DNA of 64,000 nucleotides from Cokeromyces recurvatus. Taxonomy: Eukaryota > Mucoromycota > Mucoromycetes > Mucorales > Mucoraceae. Position numbers and translations under genes: made by a program. Below are positions 23,855-35,638 of this stretch, piece after piece. How positions within the stretch are numbered: position 1 is the stretch's first letter; each line of letters begins with the position of its first letter. The stretch spans positions 186,001-250,000 of the forward strand of contig NW_026251412.1 of NCBI RefSeq assembly GCF_025118155.1, in the 5' to 3' direction. Under the pieces are notes generated by a model, which saw only the letters and a list, made by a program, of their open reading frames with translations, ran no database searches and was not told the origin of the DNA.

Positions 23855-25232
23855 ATGGATAATAACAATCCTAAAGCACGTCAGGCATTCATTGACCTTG
23901 ATAATGCTAGATGTAATGAAACATGGTCGATTATCCCCGAATTAGCAAAACGATATAAAAAATATCATCCAAATGAATCAGGTACATAAAAATGGACAAC
24001 TTGTTATATTTGAAACATTATTCTAATATATAACTTTTCTCTCCCCTAAAGTACTTGAATTTACGGCAAGAATGGAAGCTGAGTTTATAGTATTAACCAG
24101 ACAAATTCGTTATGGCATGATAGATAATGGAAGCAGTCATCATGATGAGTCTAATGATAATATAACATATCCTACTACTCTTGCTTTTAAAAGAGAGATA
24201 GATTGTTGGTATCAATTAGATGACCCAAATCATATCTCTCTTCCACCAAAAACTCAACCTTCTCAAGCACAACTTATTCTTGTAAGGTTATTAGATGTTA
24301 TACAAAGGCAGATCAAAGCAGGTGAATTATTAGAAACGTCTGATGATTGGCAGATACAGGTATATATATATATATATATAATAAGCAAACACACATACGC
24401 ATACATACATATGTTGATTATACATGTATATACATATGCATATATATATATATATATATCTATATGTAATGTTCATACTTTTTGATTGAATAAAAGTTTT
24501 CCAAAATCATTTTGGCTCGAATCTTTTTTGAAACAGGCCGTTATGAGAAGGCTTTTGAATGGTTACAACATATAGCTTTAAAGTTAGAAGATGTTGAATC
24601 TGGTTATGGTCTTGTTTTATTAATTCAAGCAAGATTTATTAAAGGTAAATAAATACATATATTTAATGTATACATCCCTTTATATATACATATACATATA
24701 TATAATAGGTGTCTGTTTTGAGTTACAAGAAAATTATTCAGATGCTTTAGATTCTTATTCAAATGCCCTCAAAGTAGCTGAACAGCATCCTGAAGAGAAA
24801 AATAATGCTTTGTTCTTTTGGTTAGAAGACTGTCTTTATCGATCTATTTTGTTACAATTACGTAAAAAGTAAGTTTTTAGGTAGATATTAGAGAGACGAG
24901 TTTAGGGTTTACTTACCTTTTTTTTTTTTTTATGCATCATCATAGAGGGCCTGTCAAACAAACATTAAAACTTATGCGAACTTATCTAAATTATTGCCAA
25001 ACACAATGGTTAGCAGATTGGCGTAGTTATAAACGGTGGGTTATATTTCGTCATTATATACGTTATTTAACAAGAGCTTATCAAAAGGGTCTTTATGTAC
25101 CTGAAAGTCCCAACGATGAATACACAATGTAAGAATAAATGAAGAGAGAGAAAGAGAGAGAAAGAGAGAGAAAAAGAGAGAGAGAGAGTGTGTGTGTGTG
25201 TGTGTGCATATAATGGTTTTATTTCGTTATTG

Positions 25233-25266
<34 letters not shown>

Positions 25267-27292
25267 TTTCCTTATGTCCACTCTACATAGATCTGATACA
25301 GTCGGTACCTCATCAAGACTCACAAAAGATAATTTAAGTGAAAGTTCAAATTCTGCCCTTCATGAAATAATGACACTCTTAAATCAATTTCGTTCCCTTT
25401 TGTCAAATGTTTTTGTTCCACTTTTACAGACATCAAATCCAATGGATTTACATCATCGAACCTTAGAGTTATCGAATCTTCTAGTGACTGCACATGAAGC
25501 TATAGGATGGGGGAAAGATGAACTCTATCTTCATCGTCTTGGCCAGTTCTTTCATCGGTCTCAAAAATGGATTCAAACAGATAGTTTATGCATGACAAGA
25601 CATAGGTTCTGTATCCTTGTTCGATTAAAGAATAGGATGGAAGAAGCTAAATTAGCATTTATACATTATTCAAAATTGTTGGGAATACCTCTACCTAATC
25701 ATTATCAACAGCAGGATGATGATGATGATGATGATTGTATGGAAAATAGGGTAGAATCTATACGAAACAAATTAAACAAGCTTATTCAGCAATCATTAAA
25801 GACAGCTAATAAAAATGTATCCAAGCTAGAGTCATTCCTCTCCTCATGGATGATGGATTATCCAGAGAGCGATGAACTCTTCTCTTCTGTAAGGAAACCA
25901 CCTATAGGATCATTTGAAAATGATTCAGAGTTTGATGTTGTACGACTCTTGTTGATTGCCTCACAGCAAATTTATGGTCAACACGATAAGGGAGGATATG
26001 AATCAAGCATGCAAACTCAATTAGCAGTAGCCATTTTAGAGGGGTCTGTGCATTTAAAAAAGAAAAAACCGGGACAATGGAAGATACTGATGGCACAAAG
26101 CAAAAGGATGAATGGAGTTGCTTATGGATTATATGCTTCACAATGTAAATAATATATATATACATATATACATATATATATATATATTATACCTATACTT
26201 TATATATTAGGTCAAATTGAAAAGCCACGCTTCAAATATTTAACACAATCTATATCGTCTTTAAAGAATGCTTCTGAGCTAGACACCCGATCATGGCAAA
26301 CATTTTATGAATTAGGTTTACAGCAAACTATCATGGGAGATATCACGTCTGCTATTACGTCTATTCAACGATCCATCAAGCTCAAAGAAGATTTCATTCC
26401 TAGTTGGCACCTCTTGGCACTCTTATACTCTTCTCGTCAATTATATGCTTTACCAAAGTCCTTGGAACTTATTCAGCAATGTCATAATGACCATTATAAA
26501 AGATTATTTGATATGGAGAAAGTGATGACATTAGATACAGAGGAAGGACAAGAATTCTTTGAGAGAGCTGAGAGTTATATAAAAATGCAAATGACACAAG
26601 TCACTATCTTGGAGATCCTGGAGGGTTCAGAAGCTGTTTTAGATGCCTATTTAGATTTATTTAATCTGTATGCCAAGTTATCTAAAAAAATGAATCTTCC
26701 CATCAGTAAGAACAACTTATTAATAATAGCTAAAAAAAAGAAGGAAGAGGAAGAGGAAGGGGAAGGGAAGGAGGAGGAGAGGGAGAAATATCGACAAAGA
26801 TCCATTGCCTCTAGGGACCGAAATGATAACAGTAGAAGGTCATCCATTTCACGTCCTCGTTCATATTCAGCTACTATAAGCAGAATAACACGTAATGATG
26901 ATGATGATGATGATGTTCAAAGTTTGAGCTTATCTCAATATAGCTTACATAGCCAAAACCCAATATTAGCTGTAGTTAACGAAAATGATCATAGTAATAC
27001 TACACAACAAGAAATATCCTATTTCACAATGTTACAAAATCAAATAGAAAACGTGAATAATGATAATAATTCAACAGCAAAAAGCAATAAAAAACATACA
27101 TCTCGACAACTTATAGATGATCCTTTATTGAGTTTCCCTATATCAACTAGAATAAAAAAGGAAAGAAAGGAATCAATAAATAGTAGTAGTGATAATAGGA
27201 GAAAATCACATTTCTTGAGTTTTAAAACTTCATTTCGTAATAGCATCAGCCATCCTTTGATAGGCACAACAGCTACTGTAACAACAACAACA

Positions 27293-27333
<41 letters not shown>

Positions 27334-27420
27334 TGCTTTAAATACTAATAATAATGATAATAGCAATGCCAATATCGATTGCAATGATATGAATAATGGT
27401 AAAGTTCTTTATACAATTAA

Positions 27421-27453
<33 letters not shown>

Positions 27454-28191
27454 AAGGAGAGAAAGTTAATATACATATATTTATAGAACAACGCGTTCAT
27501 AATGGAAACTACTCTTCGTCAAGTTTACTTAAAACTACTAATAAGCAATTATCATCTACTCTACTAACAAACCAGAAATCAAGTAGTTTATCGTCTCAAA
27601 TAAGCTTAGATGTCCAAAAAAATAAAGCAACATTCAAACATGGTTATGATAGACAACATGAGTCAAGATGGCGTTCAATCCTTGTTCGAATCTGGATCAT
27701 GGTCTGTAATAGCTACCAAAATTTACAACAATTTGAAGAAGCATTCAAAGCCATTGAAGAAGCGGAGCAACTTACTTATGGTCATGATGCAGATGTATGG
27801 CATCAAGTTGGTTTATTAAAGAATGATGATAAAATGGCATTAGAAGCATTTAAAAAGGCTTTATCAATTGATCCTAATCATATAGCTACTCATATCTCAT
27901 TAGCATCTCTTTATTTAAGTATGAAAGAATTTGATTTAGCAGAAGACTTGTTACAGAATGTGACTCATGGATTAGGTTGGAATCAACCCAAAGCATGGTA
28001 ATTGTGTAGATTATTTATTTTTAAATATGTTAAAAAAAAATTAACATGATATTAGGTATTTACTTAGCCAAGTTTATAAAGAACAAGAACATATTCAAGA
28101 TGCAAAAAACTGTTTGCTGTATGCAATAAAACTAAGTGATATTCAACCCATTATTTATTCATTTGATCGATTATTACCTCGGTTTGTTTAA
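23855..28191 (+). CDS. YPP1: YPP1/TTC7-like protein, scaffold of the plasma-membrane PI4-kinase complex
   Basis: Tetratricopeptide protein like yeast Ypp1 and animal TTC7, which with Efr3 holds PI4-kinase (Stt4) at the plasma membrane to make PI4P. Nine exons: 23855-23981, 24052-24359, 24497-24644, 24709-24868, 24946-25128, 25291-26144, 26211-27398, 27487-27997 and 28056-28191, summing to 1204 residues in frame. Evidence is the overall order of helical repeats: RYEKAFEWLQHIALKLEDVE, ENYSDALDSYSNALKVAEQ, then C-terminal TPRs EEAFKAIEEAEQLTYGHDAD, ALEAFKKALSIDPNHIATHI and FDLAEDLLQNVTHGLG. A long Ser/Asn/Asp-rich insert lies between the TPR blocks, with runs of Asp, Thr and Ala coded by triplet repeats. 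The seventh intron (27399-27486) contains a GA repeat. Confidence 0.85.
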
Positions 28192-28328
28192 GAACAGAAG
28201 AATATGTAGTTTACAATGTAATAAAATTTTACATACATTCCTATTCTTGATACTTATTTACATACATCTTTTGTTGCCAACATATATAATAAATACATTT
28301 TATTAAGTTTATATGTATATGTATATAA

Positions 28329-29401
28329 TTAGAGTAAAAAATCAAAATCGTCAATAGTAGAAGGTAAAAATGAAGATATGCAGTTATTATTATAAAATAG
28401 TCTATAGTTGTCAATATTATCAAAACTACTTGGTAATGTAATAAAATCCTGAGTATTAGATAAAGGAAAGAAGAAGAGATCTTCCAAATTTTGTTGTTCC
28501 TCTTTATGCTGTATCAGTTTATCATGTATTGGAGTAACTGGTAAGTTTGGATAAGATAGTGGGGAACAAGGCGTAGAAGATGATTGATGGCTTATCAAAG
28601 AGCATGGTGAAGATATGGGTGTTACCTTATCAGTATTTACAATAGATGTGAATTCATCGTTATTCTCTTTTACACAATCTGATTTATCTGGAAGCATGTC
28701 AACTTCTTGTTCCTGCTTCTTCTTTTCCTTCTTCTTCTTCTTCTTCTTCTTTTCTACTTGTGAATGATAATGAATTTGATTCCATCGAGTACGACATTGT
28801 CTTTGAGTACGAGTAGGAATCATGCTAGCAACACGTATCCAGCAACAACCATATTTAGATACTGCATCCTTTAATAATTTATCTTCATCTACTTGCCATC
28901 TGCCTTTACGAATAGAAGGATCTAATGCTTCAGTCCATCTCGCCTGACATTGAATTCCTGTTCGATGCGGAATATGTTCTGCAATTTGATTCCATGGCAA
29001 ATTTGTTGTCTTTTGTATTACTATTTGTTGCTGATATTGATGTACAGCTTTTATGAGTGCTTCATCTTCATCCTTTGACCATCTCCCTTTGTGTACATTA
29101 GAGCTATTGGATACATATATATGCATATATATCATTCAACTTGACTTTCTCTTTTAATGTAAATAAATATAACTTACTTTAAAGCACCATACCATCGAGT
29201 GGAACATTGTACTGCTGTTCTACCAGGAATTAATTTTGATATTGAAGTCCATTTATGTGGTCCATACTTTGCAACTGCTTTAGATAACAATACATCTTCT
29301 TCTATTGACCATCGACAGTAAAATTGGTGACTTCCATTTTGTTTAAAGACAGTTGTTGTAAATGAATTATTTTTTAAAGGGATCTCAGCTGTTGGCAGCA
29401 T
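28329..29401 (-). CDS. Three-repeat Myb/SANT DNA-binding protein
   Basis: Nuclear DNA-binding protein, 332 residues from exons 29178-29401 and 28329-29103. Three tandem Myb repeats: R1 RWSIEEDVLLSKAVAKYG to TAVQCSTRWYGAL, R2 KGRWSKDEDEALIKAVHQY to TGIQCQARWTEALDP, and R3 KGRWQVDEDKLLKDAVSKYG to TQRQCRTRWNQI. The spaced Trp and the QCxxRW ends are typical of R1R2R3 Myb and of the SNAPC4 and Bas1 groups. R2 has an insert in its first turn. After the repeats come a long lysine run and a Ser/Pro/Asn-rich tail ending DDFDFLL, an acidic-hydrophobic end that could activate transcription. I cannot assign a specific ortholog. Confidence 0.85.
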
Positions 29402-29938
29402 TTAATGATATACTTGATAAAAAAAAAGCAAAAGAGAAAGGAGAAAGAGAAAAAAGGAATGAATTATATAAGCAGGTTTTTATATTTATATAAAGACATA
29501 TATGTATACTGGTTTTAACAATAGTACAGTAACCGAGGAGCTTATACTTCATATAAGAAAGTCCTCCACAAACATGAGCCTAAAAAGGATTCGGATAATG
29601 TCGGATTTAATTTAATATCTTTTTTTGGGGGGACTTGAAGAGTTTTAAAGAAACGGCTTCAGTTACGTTTAAGGAAAATGATCCGCTTTTAATAAATGAT
29701 GATTCACTGCTTTTTTTTTTTTTTTCTCTCATTATATATCATTCTGTAATAAGTTCAACTCTTCTTTTAAAGATAACCAGTGATGAATAGTTTTTACATA
29801 AAAAAAAAAATGAGGACAGAATAGTAGCAGAGTCATTACAAAAATGTAAGGTAAGTTTACAAACTTTTTTTTTTTTTTTGACAATCCCTTAAAATAGGAA
29901 AAACCAACTTGTTTTATTTTAAAAAATACTAACCATTA
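29402..29938. other. Myb gene promoter up to transposon insertion
   Basis: 537 bp of AT-rich spacer holding the Myb gene promoter. It includes T runs near 29710-29726 and 29865-29879. It ends at a TA (29937-29938) that is the left target duplication of the transposon. Nothing else seen. Confidence 0.45.
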
Positions 29939-30319
29939 CAGCTGAAGAAATTAGTTTGCGCCAGGAAAAAAAAATTTTTTTTGGCCAAGAAAAAAAAAAT
30001 TTTGGGCCACTTGAAAATATTTGGGATAGCTAAGGGAAAGTAGGGTCACTTGGCTGAAAATGGGACACTCGATTAAAAGTGACAACAAAATGAAGGTTCC
30101 ATTTTCATGATATTGTACTATAAATAATACAAGGTTTATTTTGATTTTGATAAAATAAAAATAGAGAGAAGAATGATATGATATCTTTGAGGAAGCTAGA
30201 GTGTGAATAGTAATAAAAGGATCAAGAATAATTATGAAGAACAGGTGAGATGATAAGTCACTCGTTTCTTTTTAACAGTTGTTTCTTTTGTTCAGCACTT
30301 ACAGTTACATATCTTTCTC
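29939..30319 (+). repeat. Left terminal inverted repeat of Tc1/mariner-like element
   Basis: Matches the reverse complement of the right end for about 350 bp, then again after a gap, ending near GTTACATATCTTTC. Includes an A/T palindrome-like stretch at 29965-29999 and spaced GGG motifs. Confidence 0.9.
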
Positions 30320-30648
30320 AACTCATGTAGGATTGAGCAACAACAGACATTACTTGGCCATCACTAATAGTGTTATCGTAACTCCTGTCATAGGTCATAG
30401 AAAAAAAAAGGACTCAAACAAACTGTAAAACTTAAAACTTAAAGTGACATATTTGTATACATATTTGTGAATTTAAGTATTTTAAACCCTAAGGGAGTCT
30501 CACTGACTTGTTCATTTTTACATTTATTTGTTATATATTCAATCCCTTGGTACTTGTTACAAATAAATATTTTAAAGAAATTTATTATTATAAAACGCAA
30601 ACAAAACTATAAATAAGCGTAAACATGATAGTAAGCAGCTACTTATTG

Positions 30649-31728
30649 TTAACGACAACTTGTTTTAAATACGTGTAAAATATTACACAAGCTGTCTACA
30701 AATCCAATAAGCTGTGGAAGCTCTTTCAAGTCTTTTGGTACGTTGAGATGATCGATTTCGGTCATTGTATAAAACCCTTTGCATTATTGCTGGATCAAGT
30801 AAAAACAAATAGATTTGCCTGTTAATGTTCATTATTAGTGAATAATTTATGCCTATTTGTGTATTCTATAAAAATTACCGACAATTTGAAAATCTAACAC
30901 TCTATGGAGGTGATTTTGATCAGTTGTCTGTTTAGAAAACACACCCAGTTTGTACAGGTCTTTGTTCAATTTAGTTTTGTCATTTCAGTACTTCTCTTCT
31001 TTGACTTCAATGAAGCCCACATCTATCTTTTCATATGTCTTTAGTGTTATACAACCATCAGGTCGTTTGTTAGAACAATTGGACTTGTCCTCTTCTGTTT
31101 GTGCATCAGTCCGCCGGAGATAAATGTTTTCTTCTCTGTCTTCAAACAGCAGTAGTAATATTGGTTGAATTAACCGTATAGTTAATTCGAATTCTTTTGC
31201 GTCAAAAGAATCATTTGGTAATTGTTCGATTAGGATCTTGAAGCATAATATGGCTTTGTCTTGGTAAGCGTTGCTCTCTTCATCAATTAATGCCAATAAT
31301 CGTTGGATTGTAATTTGTTTGGCAACGCATTGTTGAACAATTTCCATTAGTTTGATAAGTATATCTATGGAAAATTGTTGGCTGTGTATACCAATTTGTT
31401 CATGGATATCTTTTAACATTATGTGGGTTGTATTGCTGTCAATAAACTTTGCCAAATCAGGATGTTGATGGTCTTTAACTAATAGTATGCCCGATGTCGA
31501 TAAAATATGGCAAATATGGCTTTTATATGTTAAAGGGCTAGTTCCAAGCGAGTTTTGAAAGTTACGGGATAGTTGAAGGATATTTGCATCGTTGATACGA
31601 ACTATGTTAGATTCAATCATTTGCATTACTTCGTTACTGTCCGTACTAACTGATGTTGTACTATCAGAAGAAGTTGTACACCTTTTGCAAAAATAATTGA
31701 CCCCAGTGACAAATTTGTTATAGCACAT
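30649..31728 (-). pseudogene. Transposon-carried protein with PD-(D/E)XK-like motif, C terminus broken
   Basis: Open block 30985-31728 codes for 247 residues: an N-terminal CYNKFVTGVNYFCKRC with paired cysteines, a long helical middle, then a C-terminal KRPDGCITLKTYEKIDVGF followed by IEVKEE. The order P-D, about 14 residues, then E-V-K on a predicted strand is the layout of a PD-(D/E)XK nuclease core. A TGA follows, but the same frame stays open into DLYKLGVFSKQTTDQNHL, and another frame resumes with MTEIDHLNVPKDLKELPQL and ends at 30649, suggesting a longer original protein broken by a stop and possibly an intron. Similar proteins ending in a GFxEVK block are, from my recollection, widespread in Mucorales. 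Function unknown; nuclease activity is inference. Confidence 0.55.
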
Positions 31729-31775
31729 TTTATTTTATTGATAGCACAACATTTTTGGCATAAAGTGTGCCAAAA

Positions 31776-33037
31776 TCAAAGTGGAAGTTTGTCAAGACAA
31801 GCTTGCCATTTTGATTCAGAATACCGACAAAAGCCTTGTAAATCACTCAAAAGAATACTGTTGTAAGCATCGGTTATTCCTAAAGTTAGCGTTTCCTTTT
31901 CTAAAGGTTTTTCTCTCTTCGGTATACTTTTGACAACTGACCAAAGTTGTTCGATCGGGTTCAGTTCAGATGAATAAGGTAGGAAGATCAACACAGCCGT
32001 ATCCGCGGTTGATTATATACCTTTCGATATCAAGGTTTTTGTGGATTGGAACATTATCCATGGCAAGGTAAAAGCCATTAAATTGCTCGTGTTTGTCCAA
32101 AATATCAAGAGTACTAGCAATGAAATTGAAATAATCGCCAGTAACAGTACCCGTTGTTTTGATTGCAGCAGATCCAGCGGTTTTAGATGATGTGCTATGT
32201 AATTTTCGTTTCTTTGAGACAGATTGATAAGGTCTTTTTACTTTCACATTAATAATTCCATGGGGGCGATATAGCCCTCGTTGTAGGCGTCTCTATGATG
32301 GTTCTTTCTCCTTTTTTTGCTCAACCCATTGTCCTTTTAAGGTTGACATGAAATGCTGCTTCATCAATAAAAACACAATTACTCTGGTAGTTTAGATCTG
32401 TTTTTGACCAGTTAATAACCCACCCATATCTTTGCTGAATCTTTTCAGGAGAATTTCTCTCTCCGTGGGGATAGAAATAAGCTTTTTTGAAGGATAATGC
32501 ACATTTATCTACTATGAAGCTACGGACAGTTTTTTTTTAACTAACTTTCAGACCCTCAAATCGATCAGTCAAGTTATCCATAGCTTGAGCTATCGTTGCT
32601 GAAGCATTTTCGCCAAATGTTTTCTCAAGATATTCTTTATGATCCGCGTTTAGTAGTGACTTTTGACCTCGCTTCTCTGGCCTTTCCCTTTAGTCTATCA
32701 ACGAGCTTATTTTGGTCATCCTGAAGCCAATTGTAGTCAGTTTTGTGAGGGATGTTCATCAAACTCGCTGCTTTACCTGCAGTCAAGTCTTTTTCATAAA
32801 TATAAAAAAAAAGAACATCTCCTTGGTATCATTTCCACGGTGTATTCTCCTGGTATCCTCTTTACTTGGGTCCCTTGAAACTGCAGTTTTCTTAACAACT
32901 TTTGGCTCTTTTTTAGTTTTTTCAGTTGGCTTCAGGTTCAAATGTGAATCATCGTCTACTTCCTTTTGTACAGGCTCTAAACCATCTTCATTCATGGCAT
33001 TTCCTTTGCCTTCTTCAAAATAAACTTTAAAAGACAT
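31776..33037 (-). pseudogene. DD34E transposase of the IS630/Tc1/mariner superfamily, frameshifted
   Basis: The reading frame can be followed on the minus strand from Met at 33037 to the stop at 31776 with breaks. A helix-turn-helix-like segment has TAGKAASLMNIPHKTDYNWL. The catalytic core shows the first Asp in CVFIDEAAFHVNL, the second Asp in YLAMDNVPIHKNLD and the Glu in SSELNPIEQLW. Allowing for the frameshift, 34 residues lie between the second Asp and the Glu, i.e. DD34E. Breaks: a frame change in a T/A run near 32805-32815, a stop in an A run near 32540, a frame change near 32250, and one extra base near 31990 between Asp2 and Glu. All catalytic residues survive, so decay looks recent. 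It cannot make active transposase as read. Confidence 0.85.
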
Positions 33038-33192
33038 ACTTAATATTACAAATAGAATAATTATTTTTATAAATAAAAGAGAAGTGTACCAAAAAAATTT
33101 ACCAAAGTGTGCCATATTAAATTCCTTTTGTGACAACTCAATTTGAATTAGTGTGCCATATGTAATTTTTAAGTGTGCCACTTCTTTTTGCA

Positions 33193-33614
33193 GAAAGATA
33201 TGTAACCGTAAGTGCTGAACAAAAGAAGGCCAGTAAGGAAAAGGATGGTGCATCTTCCAAAGAAACAATAAACAACTGTTAAAAAGAAACGAGTGACTTA
33301 TCATCTCACCTGTTCTTCATAATTATTCTTGATCCTTTTATTACTATTCACACTCTAGCTTCCTCAAAGATATCATATCATTCTTCTCTCTATTTTTATT
33401 TTATCAAAATCAAAATAAACCTTGTATTATTTATAGTACAATATCATGAAAATGGAACCTTCATTTTGTTGTCACTTTTAATCGAGTGTCCCATTTTCAG
33501 CCAAGTGACCCTACTTTCCCTTAGCTATCCCAAATATTTTCAAGTGGCCCAAAATTTTTTTTTTCTTGGCCAAAAAAATTTTTTTTTCCTGGCGCAAACT
33601 AATTTCTTCAGTTG
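33193..33614 (-). repeat. Right terminal inverted repeat of Tc1/mariner-like element
   Basis: Reverse complement of the left repeat plus an approximately 45-bp block near 33216-33262 not found in the left copy. Ends in GTTG followed by the TA target duplication. Confidence 0.9.
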
Positions 33615-33616
33615 TA

Positions 33617-35638
33617 TTACAGTTATTTTAACACATCATTATAAAGGATTAAAACTTATAATGGTCAACTTAAAAATCTTTATTTAAAAAATAAAAATAC
33701 ATAAATTTGTATATTATATAAAAAAAAAAAAGATAAACACATAGAAAGCAAATGGAAGCGCTCTATCTATTTTACCTAATATGAAAAAAAAATTAGTTTA
33801 TGCTCGATAAATAAAAGTTGAAAAAAAAAAAGAGAGAAGTAAATTAAAGCTTTAAATCATATAGGAGCGAAAGAACTTTTTTGAGTCAACATTCAATAGG
33901 TTAGTAAGACCCGCGTCTGTTGAACTATGCCATAAGCGGTCTAATCATTTTAAGCTTTCCTTTTCTTTACTTCCTCTCTTTTAGCAGTATAATGTATATA
34001 GTCCAATATTTACCTTTTTTTTTTTTCATGTGTGTGAATAGTAAAGAATTTATCATATACAGTTCGAAAAAAAATTTTGCTTTTTTATACTTTTGACTGA
34101 GTCTAATTTTTTTTTTCTCGAAATAATTGTAAGTTTATACAGTCACAAAAAGCCACAAATTTTTTATATATTTAATAACACTATATTTAATACTCAGTCG
34201 GTATTAACAAATAGTTGCAGTATGTTTTCAAGTGTAACTTAACATGGCCACCTATTCAACAACAGAAGATTACTATTATTCTATTTCATTTTTGTGAAAA
34301 ACATTTTTTCCTAAATATTAAAAGAAACTACACGTTTGGAATTGCAAAGTGAAGACGCTATAGCCCAAGATATTATTAAATTTATGGATATTTTAAAGAA
34401 TAGGAATAAAATCATTAGAGATTACTATGTGTCGTCGCTTATGATTGGTTAGAAAACGTAGAGGTTTCTAATCAAAATATTACAATTATCATTAGCGTTT
34501 CCTTGACTTTTAGATATGTTTAATAGCTTTTTGTGGCCATACAAGTTGACCCTCCTTTCTCCCCCCCCCCTCGCATACATACTGATAATAATATTTATTT
34601 GCTATTGTCTTTTCTGGTTAGAAGAAGTTTACTGACAAGTACATAAATTGCTAGTTAGTTTTCTTACTCCATTATAGGTCGTACTAAAACTTAGCTTTGA
34701 TTGTCTTATTTCAAGTGGAAATACTATATTGACCTATGAATCATGCTGAACGTAGCTGATGAGTTAAGTAGTGTCTGAGCCAACTGTCTTGTGGCCTACA
34801 GAAACTTTGTATCTATCATTTAAATATTAGTTGATCTCTCGAATAGATGCAAATATATATGCCTATATGTGTATCGACAACTACAAATGCTTACTACTAT
34901 TGAGGATCCAGTTTCATTTCTACTCAAACAAAGTGAAACGAAGAGAGCAACACTCTGCTATCTCTCATCTACTTTCTCTTGGAATATACGATGACCGGTT
35001 ATTTGAATTCAATTATCCATTTCATAATAAAAGACTTCTCCGATATCGCATCTTACCTTTGTTCAAAGTTTCTTTCTCAGGCTTTGTGTTGACAACTAAT
35101 GCTAGTATTACAGATACACTCCCTTTGTGCTTGCTCTTACCTTATATTTCGTCCCTAAGGCCTCTCATCATTCGCTTTAGTTTCCTAATCTATAATATCG
35201 AATTGGCCTAGGCAATATCTTTCATACTGTATGTTCCACATTGGGTCAAAGAAAATAAAGTAAAATAATAAACTTTAGTTCTATTAATTCATGGTTTTGC
35301 ATTCATTCAATCATGCCTTTTATTTTTTTATTTTTTCGTCAAAGGAATTTCTAGCATAATAGCACCACCTTCTAATGATGTGCACTGAAGAAGCTTAAGT
35401 AAATGGGATTTTATAGATAATCTCTTTTTTTAATAATCTTTTTTTTTTTTTAAAAAAAAAAAAAAAAATCTTCTCATTTTCATTCCTTGATCCGACTCGG
35501 ATATATTTAACACTTATTTTATTTAGTTACAATTTCAGTAAATTGGAATGAACATTCATCCACAATCGAAGATCATCCGAAAAGGTAGAATCATCATTTC
35601 TTTTTATTAAAAAAAAAAAGTAACCATGGCGGTAATCA
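33617..35638. other. AT-rich intergenic region, no supportable gene
   Basis: About 2 kb between the transposon and REV7. A plus-strand open frame of 126 codons at 34831-35211 is hydrophobic and matches no family I know. Homopolymers include T/A runs at 35441-35468. A run of C at 34560-34570 is unusual in this AT-rich setting. The last few hundred bases should hold the REV7 promoter. Confidence 0.4.

Larger units (their letters stand above)
29939..33614 (-). mobile_element. Tc1/mariner-like DNA transposon with long inverted repeats and TA duplication
   Basis: A 3676-bp element bounded by inverted repeats starting CAGCTGAAGAAATTAG on the left and CAACTGAAGAAATTAG on the right. TA lies immediately outside each end (29937-29938 and 33615-33616). 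The inverted repeats are about 380 bp on the left and 420 bp on the right and nearly identical, the difference being an approximately 45-bp block present only in the right copy. Inside are a decayed DD34E transposase and a second protein gene, both on the minus strand. Near the ends GGG motifs recur about every 19-20 bp (GGG at 30004, 30023, 30043 and 30062). The TA duplication and DD34E core place it in the IS630/Tc1/mariner superfamily. Confidence 0.9.

Noticed and set aside
34831..35211. 126-codon plus-strand open frame
   Set aside because: Hydrophobic, irregular composition, no recognisable motif and no supporting splice structure; probably a chance frame in degraded sequence.
35548..35585. 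Upstream ATG as REV7 exon 1
   Set aside because: Its donor would join the next exon in the wrong phase; the in-frame ATG at 35639 needs no extra intron.
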